A DNA stretch of 28,484 bases, from assembly GCA_947165335.1 (NCBI GenBank), contig CAMVAB010000004.1:1-28484 (forward strand), written 5' to 3'. Position numbers and translations under genes: made by a program. This stretch comes from an uncultured Pseudomonadota bacterium. GTDB lineage: Bacteria > Pseudomonadota > Alphaproteobacteria > Rs-D84. Of the stretch, positions 19,203 to 27,806 are shown piece after piece. The notes under the pieces were generated by a model. The model ran no database searches, had not been told where the DNA came from, and was given only the letters and a program-made list of their open reading frames with translations. The first letter of the stretch is position 1. Each line of letters starts with the position of its first letter.

Positions 19203-19568
19203 ATGTTCCCACAACAAAAGAAGATTATCATGATATATATTGGCTTTTCAACACGCACTCATAAATTATACGCACGCCTTTTTTGCAAAAGGTTTAAACA
19301 TTGTGCACCTGTTGTTATTAACAAAGATAAATGTTATCTTTATCAGTTTGTAAAAAGAAACCATATTGTAAAAATTACTTTGATACGACGTGATTTACTT
19401 ATTCTTAAAAACTATGGATGGGTATTTATCAAATACAACGCAAAAAATACACCTAGAAACGCAGAAACTATTCCTGCCATAACCTGTGTTCAATTTACAA
19501 AAAAGTTTTGCCACATAAACGAAAAACGAATTTTAACACCAGACAATTTATTTCGATATATAAAATAA
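19203..19568 (+). CDS. Unknown small protein, possibly permuted papain-like
   Basis: This 121-residue basic protein has no secure family. I chose ATG 19203 because GGAG (19193-19196) precedes it at 6 bases; the frame extends to 19113 but that part overlaps the previous gene. Starting at ATG 19230 is another option. The layout IGFSTRTHKLYARLF, then FKHCAPVV (H33) and later ITCVQFTKKFCHI (C95) followed by LTPDNLFRYIK resembles permuted papain-like proteins (YiiX/NlpC-type), in which a His comes before the Cys and a TPxxL motif follows. This is a weak, pattern-level guess. A terminator follows at once. High Lys/Arg content could instead mean nucleic-acid binding. Confidence 0.62.
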   Translation: MFPQQKKIIMIYIGFSTRTHKLYARLFCKRFKHCAPVVINKDKCYLYQFVKRNHIVKITLIRRDLLILKNYGWVFIKYNAKNTPRNAETIPAITCVQFTKKFCHINEKRILTPDNLFRYIK

Positions 19569-19590
19569 AAATGCCCAAACGGGCATTTTT
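19567..19590. terminator. Bidirectional terminator between convergent genes
   Basis: AAAAATGCCC (19567-19576) and GGGCATTTTT (19581-19590) form a perfect stem around AAAC. It can end the + strand unknown gene and the minus-strand yidC transcript; it overlaps the first two bases of the yidC stop triplet. Confidence 0.88.
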
Positions 19591-21136
19591 ATTTAGTTGT
19601 CTTTTTAATTATATACATTTGTAATATTCCAAACAAATTAGATACTGTCCAATAAAGAACTAATCCCGCCGGCATCCACGCAAACATGACCGTAAACAAT
19701 ACCGGCATCCATTTCATAACGCGCTGTGTTGATGCCGCGACATCATTTGCGCCTTTCGCTGCTTTTGGCGTTTGTAAATATTGTTGCAACCACATTGTTG
19801 CCCCCATCAAAATTGGTAATATAAAATAAGGATCCATCGCGGCTAAATCTGATATCCATAAAAAGTGTGCACTGCGCATTGGCACAGATATTATCAATGC
19901 CTTATACAATGCAAAAAAGATTGGGATTTGAATCAACATTGGCAAACAGCCCGACATAGGTGACGTTCTATGTGTTTGATAAATCTTCATCATTTCCATT
20001 TGCAAGCGCGCTTTGTCGTTCGCATACAATTTTTGGACGCGTTGCAATTCAGGTTGCATTTTTTGCATCGCCATTGTTGAAACATAAGATTTACGAGTTA
20101 ACGGCCATATCAAAATACGCAAAATCAAAGTCATCAAAATAATCGCTATACCGTAATTTCCAACCAATGCGTACAACCAATTCAACATCCATAACATAGG
20201 CTGAGCAAAAAACCAGAACCAACCATAATCGACAGTTTTTGCTATTCCCGGAATATCATTAGATGCGACTTTTAATAAATCTGCCTGACGCGGTCCCGAA
20301 TATACATATGTATTTATTTCTTCTGTTTTGCCTGCACCAATTTTAACAGGGGCTATATTTGAATCAGCCAAATATAAATTCCCGCTTTTTTTCAAACTGA
20401 TTGTTTGATCATTTGCATCCACAGCAGCAATTGTTTCCCAATACTGATCCGCAAAACCGAATGATCCACGCACAGTTGAATATGCAAAAGATTTTTTATT
20501 CAATTTATTCCAATTTGCATAGTCCAGTTTTGAATTAGCGTAAACAACACCACCTGTTTCAACCACAGATGATTTAATATTTGAAGCAGTATCAATTATG
20601 CGTGCATACGGTGTAATGCTTACTTCTTTGTTCAAATGATTGGTTATTTTATCAGACACCTTTATCATATAACCATCAACTGTTATTTCGCGTGCAAAAT
20701 GAACATCTTTGCCATAATGCATAACACCAGATTTGTTTTCCCATTTTGTGTTTATATTTGGTGTTTGTATACTTGACGAAACAAATCCGATTTCAACAAA
20801 ATTATTTTCTTTTGTTAATAAAGACACCGGTTCTTTAGATTTAGAATCTTTCAAGTGTTGCTTTAATACCACATTTGAAATACGCAAACCAGCCACATCA
20901 AAAGAAATAACATCATTTGATACATTACGTGTTTGTACAGACGATTTTTCAATAACAACTTCGTTTGGAATATTTGTTTGAACATTTTTTGGTCCAACCC
21001 ACAATCCCATTATCCACCAAGCAAAAAAGAATAAAAATAACCACCATAAAAACCCTGAAAAACGTGATGGCTTTTTTTGATTTTGCATATTTGCCCACTG
21101 ATTAAAACCACTGTTGTTATTTAAATACTGTACCAT
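19589..21136 (-). CDS. yidC: Membrane protein insertase YidC
   Basis: YidC inserts and folds inner-membrane proteins, alone or with SecYEG. The 515-residue protein has a roughly 28-residue cytoplasmic start, a first membrane segment (WWLFLFFFAWWIMGLWVG), a large periplasmic beta domain and the conserved five-helix core. The core begins near GWFWFFAQPMLWMLNWLYALVGNYGIAIILMTLILRILIWPLTRKSY, including the Arg in the hydrophilic groove. SPMSGCLPMLIQIPIFFALYKAL and LYWTVSNLFGILQMYI follow. lspA ends only 4 bases upstream and its tail holds the AAAGGA site, so translation is coupled. rnpA/rpmH, the usual partners of yidC, are not beside it. Confidence 0.97.
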   Translation of the reverse strand: MVQYLNNNSGFNQWANMQNQKKPSRFSGFLWWLFLFFFAWWIMGLWVGPKNVQTNIPNEVVIEKSSVQTRNVSNDVISFDVAGLRISNVVLKQHLKDSKSKEPVSLLTKENNFVEIGFVSSSIQTPNINTKWENKSGVMHYGKDVHFAREITVDGYMIKVSDKITNHLNKEVSITPYARIIDTASNIKSSVVETGGVVYANSKLDYANWNKLNKKSFAYSTVRGSFGFADQYWETIAAVDANDQTISLKKSGNLYLADSNIAPVKIGAGKTEEINTYVYSGPRQADLLKVASNDIPGIAKTVDYGWFWFFAQPMLWMLNWLYALVGNYGIAIILMTLILRILIWPLTRKSYVSTMAMQKMQPELQRVQKLYANDKARLQMEMMKIYQTHRTSPMSGCLPMLIQIPIFFALYKALIISVPMRSAHFLWISDLAAMDPYFILPILMGATMWLQQYLQTPKAAKGANDVAASTQRVMKWMPVLFTVMFAWMPAGLVLYWTVSNLFGILQMYIIKKTTK

Positions 21137-21140
21137 TTGA

Positions 21141-21710
21141 TTAGTCCTTTAAATTACGAATACATTTGTTTCGATTTATAAACATATTTATTAAATATAA
21201 AATCACCCCGAAAGTTATAAACATATCACCAACATTAAATATAGCGGGAAAAGTCCACAACCCACCAATATGCCATTGAATAAAATCTGCAACTGCACCG
21301 AAACGAATTCTATCTACCAGATTCCCAAGTGCGCCACCAATAATCAAAGCGATCGGCAAACGTTCATAAACCAAAGCCCTTTTAAATAAATAATATATCA
21401 ACCAAATGATAATTATCGCTGTCAAAATACTTAACACAATCGGCATTAAAAAATTAAACGCTGAAAAAGAAATTCCACGATTCCAAATAAAATGAATATT
21501 GAAAAAATTAGACAAACCATAATCGCCACCGATTATGTCATACCATGAAGCAATCACACCATTAATATTGCATTTTGCACAAATCACATTTGGATCAAAA
21601 ACAACATCACCATATCTGGCAGATAATAAATCTAGTAAATATTTCTTTGAAAAGAAATCTGCCATAAAAGCAACCAGTATAATCGCACTATATTTCAAAA
21701 ACTTTTTCAT
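21141..21710 (-). CDS. lspA: Lipoprotein signal peptidase LspA
   Basis: LspA removes signal peptides from lipidated prolipoproteins in the inner membrane. The 189-residue protein has four membrane segments and family motifs: NRGISFSAF (N77), GGALGNLVDRIRFG (D133), VADFIQW (D142) and FNVGDMFI (D162). D142 and D162 are the expected catalytic aspartates. The first periplasmic loop (about 31-70) is longer than usual and contains a CAKC pair (C44, C47). The second aspartate motif reads NVGD instead of the common NxAD. GGAG lies before the ATG. Confidence 0.94.
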   Translation of the reverse strand: MKKFLKYSAIILVAFMADFFSKKYLLDLLSARYGDVVFDPNVICAKCNINGVIASWYDIIGGDYGLSNFFNIHFIWNRGISFSAFNFLMPIVLSILTAIIIIWLIYYLFKRALVYERLPIALIIGGALGNLVDRIRFGAVADFIQWHIGGLWTFPAIFNVGDMFITFGVILYLINMFINRNKCIRNLKD

Positions 21711-21769
21711 AAATTCTCCGTTTTTGGAAATATAGCAATTAAGAATTACAAAAGCAAATACTATATGCT

Positions 21770-23473
21770 CTATTTAGTATCAATTGGCTTTTTAACATTA
21801 GCATACTCATCACTGCGCAAAAATTCCATCAAAGCGTTGATTTTTGCGTTTGATAAACCTAAACCTTGCATCACCTTGGAACCAACAATAAATGAAGATT
21901 CTATGATTTCTGGTGTAGCAGATTTTACCCCCATTCTAATCAGTTCGCGCGATGATTTTAAATTATGTGCGCGTGCGAATATTTTCATTCGTGGAGCTAT
22001 AGATTGTAAAGTTTGAACAATATCCTGCGCAACAGATTCATCATTTAATGCGATAACCACAGCGCGCGTTTTACGTGGTTTAAGCCCTGCAGCCAACAAA
22101 ATCGCTTTCTTGCGCGATTCACCATATATCACATTATATCCCGATTCACGTGCCATAACAACTTCATCAACATTTGCATCAATTGCAACGTATGAAATTT
22201 TCTCGGAACTTAACATTTGTGCAATAATTTGTCCCATGCGGCCAAAACCACAAATGATAACAGTTGGGGTTTCTTCTGTAATTTTTTCTGATAGTTTTTT
22301 ATTTGACCGCCCACCAAATACGCGTCCCGCTTTTAATAATTGATCATATATCAAAAGCAATATTGGTGTCATCATAATTGAAACAATGATAACAGCTGTT
22401 AAAATTTCCTGGTGTTCAGCCGGCACAGCAGAAATATTATTTGTTTTCATCGTTTGTAAAATCAATAAACCAAATTCACCACCTTGGGCCAAAATCAAAG
22501 ACATTAATGATGATTCACGTCCAGATACATGGCGAACACGTGCCACGATATACAATGCGCAAAACTTAATCGCTACTAAACCGACAGCACCGACTATAAC
22601 CATTGCCCAATGATCTATCAAAAAAGGTAGATTGATTCCCATACCAAGCACGATGAAAAAGAACGATAAAAATAACATTGCATATGGTTCAACCGCGGCA
22701 TTAACCTGGTGTCTGTAAATTGTTTCAGACATTAACATACCGGCAAGAAACGCACCCAGTGCAGATGGCAAGCCCATCAAATTCAAAACAACAGCCCAAA
22801 CCGCAATATTTACCATTATTGCCAAAACAAATACTTCCTGGGATTGTAATTTTGCGACAAGGCGCATCAATGGATTTATAATAAATTTTGAAACGATTAT
22901 AACGCCAACAATTAAACCAACAGACATCACCAAAATATCTATTGCAGAGGCACCTAAATTTATAGATTTTCCAGCCATAATTGGCAACATGGCAAGTAAT
23001 GGAATTGAAAGTAAATCTTGGAACAACAAAATAGAGAAAGTTTGCCGCCCCATATTCGTTTGCAATTGGTTTCTGTCTATTAAAATCTGTAAATCTTCGG
23101 ATGTGCTCGACATAGCAAGAATCAACGCCATCATTATTGTCCCAAGCAACGTCCAAGATGTAACACCAACTAAAATGGGAAACAACATAACCGCAACCAT
23201 TAACACCTGGGATGCCCCAAGACCAAATATTGTATGACGTAACTGCCATAATCTTTGCATATTGATTTGCAAACCAATATTAAACCACAAAAACATAATA
23301 CCCAAATCGCCCAAAAAATTCCATGTCCCAGACAATTCAAACAAACCAAACACATGTTGCCCGGCTAAAATACCAGTTAACAAAAAGGCCAACAATGTTC
23401 CCATTTTGAAAAGTCGCATAAAAAACACCGCGACAAAAGCTATTACGAAAAATATAAGTGTTGCTGTTGACAT
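21770..23473 (-). CDS. Kef/CPA2-type monovalent cation:proton antiporter with RCK domain
   Basis: This 567-residue protein belongs to the CPA2 family of potassium efflux or sodium/proton antiporters. The N-terminal 385 or so residues form about 12 membrane segments with FLWFNIGLQINM, SSTSEDLQILIDR and GAFLAGMLMSET. The cytoplasmic part is a TrkA-N/RCK Rossmann domain opening with TVIICGFGRMGQIIAQML, and an acidic residue (YVAIDAN) follows at the usual nucleotide-binding site. It resembles KefB/KefC/YbaL, but the exact ion and any glutathione gating cannot be told. A strong GGAGAGGGAG site precedes the ATG, 25 bases after rsmA. Confidence 0.9.
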   Translation of the reverse strand: MSTATLIFFVIAFVAVFFMRLFKMGTLLAFLLTGILAGQHVFGLFELSGTWNFLGDLGIMFLWFNIGLQINMQRLWQLRHTIFGLGASQVLMVAVMLFPILVGVTSWTLLGTIMMALILAMSSTSEDLQILIDRNQLQTNMGRQTFSILLFQDLLSIPLLAMLPIMAGKSINLGASAIDILVMSVGLIVGVIIVSKFIINPLMRLVAKLQSQEVFVLAIMVNIAVWAVVLNLMGLPSALGAFLAGMLMSETIYRHQVNAAVEPYAMLFLSFFFIVLGMGINLPFLIDHWAMVIVGAVGLVAIKFCALYIVARVRHVSGRESSLMSLILAQGGEFGLLILQTMKTNNISAVPAEHQEILTAVIIVSIMMTPILLLIYDQLLKAGRVFGGRSNKKLSEKITEETPTVIICGFGRMGQIIAQMLSSEKISYVAIDANVDEVVMARESGYNVIYGESRKKAILLAAGLKPRKTRAVVIALNDESVAQDIVQTLQSIAPRMKIFARAHNLKSSRELIRMGVKSATPEIIESSFIVGSKVMQGLGLSNAKINALMEFLRSDEYANVKKPIDTK

Positions 23474-23498
23474 GTTCTCCCTCTCCGTTTTATTTATA

Positions 23499-24332
23499 TT
23501 ATAACAAATTTACATCTATATTGCTTGCTATTTTTAAAAACATTTCTGGTGATAATTCTTCGGCACGCTCCGTCCCAGCCAAACCGAATTTTTCCCAATC
23601 TGTTTTTATAATTCCACGTATCATTTTGCGTCTTTGTCCAAATAATTTCGCAGTTAATTTTTCAAGAACTGCTATATCTTTTATTTTTTTGATTTTGTTT
23701 TTATTTGGTGTTATTTGAACAACTGCAGATTGAACCTTTGGACGCGGAACGAACGCAGTATTTGGTACATCAAATAAAATTTTTGTATCTGCAACAATAT
23801 TAGATAATACAGATAATCTGCCGTATTGCGCATCTTTTACATTTGCAACAATTCGCATGCCAACTTCTTTTTGAAACATTAAAGTCAAAGATTTTATATT
23901 CGCACCATTTGCGATTTTATGTAACCAACCAATCAACAGTTCTGTTCCGACATTATAAGGTAAATTTGCACAAACACTATATCCAGATTTATCTAAATCA
24001 GACAAATCGACTTTCAATGCATCACCAAAAATCACTTCTAATTTTCCATCTGACGCTTCTACTATTTTTGATAAAATATTTTGTGTTGTTTTATCTTTTT
24101 CAATTGCAACAACATGCTTTGCACCAGCCAATAAAATTGCACGTGTTAAACCACCCGGTCCTGGGCCAACTTCAACAACAGTTGTTTTTTCAATATCAGG
24201 AACACTGCGTGCAATACGACCAGTTAAATTTAAATCAAATAAAAAATTTTGCCCAAATTGCTTCTTTGGCTCTAAACCTGAATCACGCATCATTTCTGAT
24301 ACAGGGGGCAAATTTGCAATTTTGTTTATCAT
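23499..24332 (-). CDS. rsmA: 16S rRNA dimethyladenosine transferase RsmA (KsgA)
   Basis: RsmA dimethylates two adjacent adenosines in helix 45 of 16S rRNA with S-adenosylmethionine, a late 30S maturation step. The 277-residue protein has KKQFGQNFL (23-31), the SAM-binding VEVGPGPGGLT (53-63), the acidic AIEKD (77-81) and the catalytic NLPYN (123-127). The C-terminal helical domain has FGQRRKMIRG. Its ATG overlaps the recR stop as ATGA (24332-24329), implying translational coupling. Confidence 0.97.
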   Translation of the reverse strand: MINKIANLPPVSEMMRDSGLEPKKQFGQNFLFDLNLTGRIARSVPDIEKTTVVEVGPGPGGLTRAILLAGAKHVVAIEKDKTTQNILSKIVEASDGKLEVIFGDALKVDLSDLDKSGYSVCANLPYNVGTELLIGWLHKIANGANIKSLTLMFQKEVGMRIVANVKDAQYGRLSVLSNIVADTKILFDVPNTAFVPRPKVQSAVVQITPNKNKIKKIKDIAVLEKLTAKLFGQRRKMIRGIIKTDWEKFGLAGTERAEELSPEMFLKIASNIDVNLL

Positions 24333-24919
24333 AATTTCTTTCGTCCCCCAAATGCCAATGTTAATGTTCCGTCATCAATATAATCAAGATCCCCACCAAG
24401 CGGCACCCCTGATGCTAATTCAGAAAATTCCACACAACTATTCCCAATAGAAGACATTATGTATTGCTGCGTTGTTTTTCCTTCAACTGTATTAGGCAAA
24501 GCAAATATTATTTCTTTGATATCTTCTTTTTGTATACGCAACGGAATATTTGCAATGTTTAAATCATCAGGTGTAACACCATCAACACCAGAAAGATTTC
24601 CACCCAACACATGATAACGGCCATGAAACACGCCTGATTTTTCTAAAACCAAAACATCAGACAAATCACGCACTATACACAATTGACCGTTTTTGCGGGA
24701 TGCATCCATACAATATTCACAAACATCCCCATCAGTTAACATTCCACAAACATTACACGGATGAATAGTATTCGCCGCATCCATCAAAGTATTTGCAAGA
24801 TTAATCGCCCTTCCTGTTTTATCCTGTAATAAACCAATTACAATACGTGTCGCAGCACGTGTACCAACACGTGGTAATTTTGCGAATTGTTTAATCAGTT
24901 TTTCTATCTTTATATTCAT
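24329..24919 (-). CDS. recR: Recombination mediator RecR
   Basis: RecR acts with RecF/RecO to load RecA on gapped DNA. The 196-residue protein has the N-terminal helix-hairpin-helix (LPRVGTRAATRI), a four-cysteine zinc finger (C55, C58, C67, C70: CNVCG...CEYC) and a Toprim domain from about 78, with CIVRDLSDVLVLEKSG, YHVLGGNLS and the C-terminal ASGVPLGGDLDYIDDGTLTLAFGGRK. The usual upstream partners dnaX and ybaB are not here; it sits between a carboxypeptidase gene and rsmA. The ribosome binding site is weak. Confidence 0.97.
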   Translation of the reverse strand: MNIKIEKLIKQFAKLPRVGTRAATRIVIGLLQDKTGRAINLANTLMDAANTIHPCNVCGMLTDGDVCEYCMDASRKNGQLCIVRDLSDVLVLEKSGVFHGRYHVLGGNLSGVDGVTPDDLNIANIPLRIQKEDIKEIIFALPNTVEGKTTQQYIMSSIGNSCVEFSELASGVPLGGDLDYIDDGTLTLAFGGRKKL

Positions 24920-24928
24920 ATCTTTTCT

Positions 24929-26047
24929 TTAATGAAAAATATAACAATCTATACCGTTTGCAGAAGCAACTTCTTTTGCACTTTGCGCGGCGCTTTCAGA
25001 CAAACCATTTACACGCACACGATATAAACCGCTGTTATTTTGTTGTATATCTGCAATTAAACCAGTTGCAGATTTTACTTTATCTGCCTGTTTTTTAGCC
25101 GTTTCAAAAGATGAAAATGCACCAAATTGTACACCAACCGAACCAGACGAATATTTTGGTGATTCATGTTTTGATTCCACAGGCATCGCATATTTTGCGA
25201 CAGGATTGTTTTGCGAAACCTGCTTTTTTTGTTGTTCAACAAGTGTTGCATTTGTACTAATTTTGTTAAAACCAATATTTAACATTTTTGTCGCAACACT
25301 CGCCCTAACATCTTTATTTTCAGCGCCCAATACAACCGCTATCAAATGATGACCATCACGCTTTGCGGTTGCAACAAGTGAATATTTTGATTTATTTGTA
25401 AAACCTGTCTTCATACCATCACAGCCCGGATACGAACCCAATAATCTGTTGCCATTTGTGTAGGTTTTACCGTTATAAGTCCAAGATTTAATTCCAAAAT
25501 ATTTCCAATATTGCGGAAAATGTTTATATACTGCCATTGAAAGCAATGCTATATCACGTGCAGTTGACATATGATCGTCATTTGGCAGTCCCGACGAGTT
25601 TTCAAAATTAGTTTTTTCCAAACCAATTTCATTTGCAACACGCGTCATCAAATTTGCAAAATTACCTTCTTTGCCACCCTGTAAATTTTCAGCCAACACA
25701 CGTGCAACATCGTTTGCAGAATGTACAGCGACCGCTTTAATTGCGTCTTCTACGGTGATTTTACTGCCAGCCGGCAAACCTAATTTTACAGGTTGCGCAT
25801 TTGCGGCATAATTAGAAACAATTAAATAATCATCCAAATGTAATCTGTTATGTTCCAGCGCATCAAAAGTTAAATACAATGTCATAATTTTTGTTAATGA
25901 TGCCGGATAATTTAAATCATTTGCATTTTCTTGGTACAAAACACGTCCAGAATCAATATCTGCAACCAATACAGCATTGTATTGTGCAGCACTTGCCATA
26001 CTGCAAAACAACACACATGAAAAAACAAACGCTAAAACTCTCTTCAT
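24929..26047 (-). CDS. D-Ala-D-Ala carboxypeptidase with SPOR domain (peptidase S11)
   Basis: This low-molecular-weight penicillin-binding protein trims the terminal D-Ala from peptidoglycan stem peptides in the periplasm. The 372-residue protein has a signal peptide cleaved near ASA-AQ (20-21), the catalytic SLTK (S50, K53), SAN (110-112) and KTG (213-215). A linker leads to a C-terminal SPOR domain (about 303-372; SVGVQFGAFSSFETAKKQA, then LYRVRVNGLS), which directs it to septal glycan. This DacA/DacF plus SPOR arrangement is typical of alphaproteobacteria. No Shine-Dalgarno is visible; a 7-base hairpin (26059-26076) sits just before the start. Confidence 0.94.
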   Translation of the reverse strand: MKRVLAFVFSCVLFCSMASAAQYNAVLVADIDSGRVLYQENANDLNYPASLTKIMTLYLTFDALEHNRLHLDDYLIVSNYAANAQPVKLGLPAGSKITVEDAIKAVAVHSANDVARVLAENLQGGKEGNFANLMTRVANEIGLEKTNFENSSGLPNDDHMSTARDIALLSMAVYKHFPQYWKYFGIKSWTYNGKTYTNGNRLLGSYPGCDGMKTGFTNKSKYSLVATAKRDGHHLIAVVLGAENKDVRASVATKMLNIGFNKISTNATLVEQQKKQVSQNNPVAKYAMPVESKHESPKYSSGSVGVQFGAFSSFETAKKQADKVKSATGLIADIQQNNSGLYRVRVNGLSESAAQSAKEVASANGIDCYIFH

Positions 26048-26058
26048 AATGTATAAAT

Positions 26059-26076
26059 CATAGTAAAAATACTATG
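26059..26076. promoter_or_regulatory. Short hairpin in the 5' region of the carboxypeptidase gene
   Basis: CATAGTA (26059-26065) and TACTATG (26070-26076) pair around AAAA, about 11 bases before the ATG. It could be an operator, or a weak terminator for pyk. Confidence 0.3.
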
Positions 26077-26101
26077 TTTCGGTCAATATGAAAAATAGAT
26101 T

Positions 26102-27472
26102 TTAATCAAGCGTTCTTAAACTGATTTTATCATCATCTACGATAACAAGTTTACCAAAACCAATACCAAATTGACGCACCGATTCAAAAGCCAATCTTTG
26201 CCCAAACAAAGATGAATCAATCAATGGAAACACGCCACGAACCAAAGACAACTGGTTTGCGACTCTTTCATCACCACATACTGCAACAATCGGAATATCA
26301 GGACGACGACATGATATTTGGACAGCGGTATCAGTATCACGCGCAAAAACAACTATGGCAACCGCTTTATTTAAATACGCCATTGACGACACAGAACGCG
26401 ACCAATCATTTTCTGGGACATTATCTATGCGTGACCAATCGTATGGATTTTCAATAGTATCCTTGTCAGAATAAGACAAAATTTTATTCATTGTTTCAAT
26501 AACATTAACAGGATTATCCCCTATGGTTGTTTCTTCCGAAGTCATTGTTGAATCAGCCCTTAAATACGCGGCATTTGCGACATCAGAAATTTCTGCACGC
26601 GTTGGAAATTCACTGTGCACCATACTTGATAACATTTGTGTTGCCATTATCACAGGACGATTTAATTTTCTGCACTCTCTTATTATATGACGTGATACAG
26701 CCGGTACCTGTTCAAAAGGTAATTCAACCGCCAAATCGCCGCGCGCAATCATAATTGCATCTGCGGCAGTCGCAATATCAACTATTCTTTCCACAGCGTT
26801 TGGACGCTCTATTTTCGCAATTATTTTTACAGGATGTGATGTTCTTTCATTTATAAAATCACGAACATTTGCAATATCTTCGGCACGTTGCACAAAAGAT
26901 ATTGCGACATAATCTGGATTCTTAGTTATTGCGTATTCAAGGTCCCCCCTGTCTTTCGCAGTTAAAATATCTGTATTTATATCAGTATCAGGCAAATTAA
27001 AACCACGACGCGACCAAATTTCATCCCCGCGCACAACAGTTGTTTCAATTTTGTCATCAAACACAGCATCAACACGCAATTCGATTTTACCATCATTCAA
27101 TAAAACCCTGTCACCAATGTTCAAAGATTTCATCACATCCGCGTCAGGCAATTGAACTCTTGTTTCATTACCCGGCGTTGGATCAGAATCAAGAATAAAT
27201 TTTTGACCAACTTTTAATGGATAATGATTTTCGGTTTCAAAAATACCGATTCTGTGTTTTGGCCCCTGAATATCAACAATTATCCCAACTGGGATATTTA
27301 ATTCTTTGGAAACGGCACGAATTAAATCTATCTTGGCCCCTTGGACATCGCCAGTATCATGACTGAAATTAAGACGACACATGTTGACACCTGCTTCAAT
27401 CATGCGTTTCAAAGTATCTTTGTCTTCGCAATTTGGGCCAATAGATGCCGTAATTTTGGTAAATCGTGTCAT
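26102..27472 (-). CDS. pyk: Pyruvate kinase (divergent)
   Basis: Pyruvate kinase makes pyruvate and ATP from phosphoenolpyruvate and ADP. I place the start at ATG 27472 (TRFTKITASIGPN), because GGAGAGAG lies ahead of it, whereas the upstream in-frame ATG at 27499 has no ribosome binding site. That gives 456 residues, slightly short. MCRLNFSHD, VDIQGPKHRIG, KDRGDLEYAI, IAKIERPNAVE (catalytic Lys), MIARGDLAVELP and ATQMLSSM with PTRAEISDVANA are all present. The usual DGADAVMLSxEsA reads LRADSTMTSEETT, and the C-terminal domain is compact. The active site looks intact apart from that segment, so it is probably functional. Confidence 0.93.
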   Translation of the reverse strand: MTRFTKITASIGPNCEDKDTLKRMIEAGVNMCRLNFSHDTGDVQGAKIDLIRAVSKELNIPVGIIVDIQGPKHRIGIFETENHYPLKVGQKFILDSDPTPGNETRVQLPDADVMKSLNIGDRVLLNDGKIELRVDAVFDDKIETTVVRGDEIWSRRGFNLPDTDINTDILTAKDRGDLEYAITKNPDYVAISFVQRAEDIANVRDFINERTSHPVKIIAKIERPNAVERIVDIATAADAIMIARGDLAVELPFEQVPAVSRHIIRECRKLNRPVIMATQMLSSMVHSEFPTRAEISDVANAAYLRADSTMTSEETTIGDNPVNVIETMNKILSYSDKDTIENPYDWSRIDNVPENDWSRSVSSMAYLNKAVAIVVFARDTDTAVQISCRRPDIPIVAVCGDERVANQLSLVRGVFPLIDSSLFGQRLAFESVRQFGIGFGKLVIVDDDKISLRTLD

Positions 27473-27503
27473 AATCTCTCTCCAAAGATTCAAAAACATT
27501 TGA

Positions 27504-27532
27504 TTTTTCTAATAGTTAATATATCATATAAT
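27504..27532 (+). promoter_or_regulatory. Candidate promoter for gapR
   Basis: A consensus TATAAT (27527-27532) with a poor -35 (TTTTCT, 27504-27509) at 17 bases. Its position means the ATG at 27531 lies inside the -10, which supports the later gapR start at 27558. Confidence 0.4.
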
Positions 27533-27557
27533 GCGGAAGAAAAACAAGAGGAAGAAT

Positions 27558-27806
27558 ATGAAAAACGCAAACCATGGTGCCATTGACAACGCTCAACTGA
27601 TTAGTATTATTGAACGTATTGAAAAATTAAACGAAGATACAGCGGCGATTGCTGCAGATATCAAAGAAGTTTATAGCGAAGCAAAATCCGCAGGATATGA
27701 TCCAAAATATATTCGCCAAATGATACGTTTGCGTAAACTTGATCCAGATGAATTAGACGAAGCAGACGAACTAACAAAAATGTATCGTGACGCATTGGGG
27801 TTATAA
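27558..27806 (+). CDS. gapR: Nucleoid-associated protein GapR (DUF2312)
   Basis: GapR is an alphaproteobacterial protein that clamps overtwisted, AT-rich DNA ahead of replication and transcription complexes and helps topoisomerases. The 82-residue product shows the family pattern: QLISIIERIEKLNEDTAAIAADIKEVYSEAKSAGYDPKYIRQMIRLRKLDP, a long helix followed by short helices. The start at 27558 has AGGA 5 bases ahead; the upstream in-frame ATG at 27531 overlaps the putative -10. The next gene begins on the base after its stop. Its presence is one of the best lineage markers in the window. Confidence 0.93.
   Translation: MKNANHGAIDNAQLISIIERIEKLNEDTAAIAADIKEVYSEAKSAGYDPKYIRQMIRLRKLDPDELDEADELTKMYRDALGL

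Noticed and set aside
22725..23249. 174-residue frame inside the antiporter gene on the same strand
   Set aside because: It is another frame of the membrane-coding region; composition is implausible and the antiporter frame is complete.
27473..27499. Upstream start of pyruvate kinase at 27499
   Set aside because: No Shine-Dalgarno there and the added residues are unlike the family; ATG 27472 has GGAGAGAG ahead.
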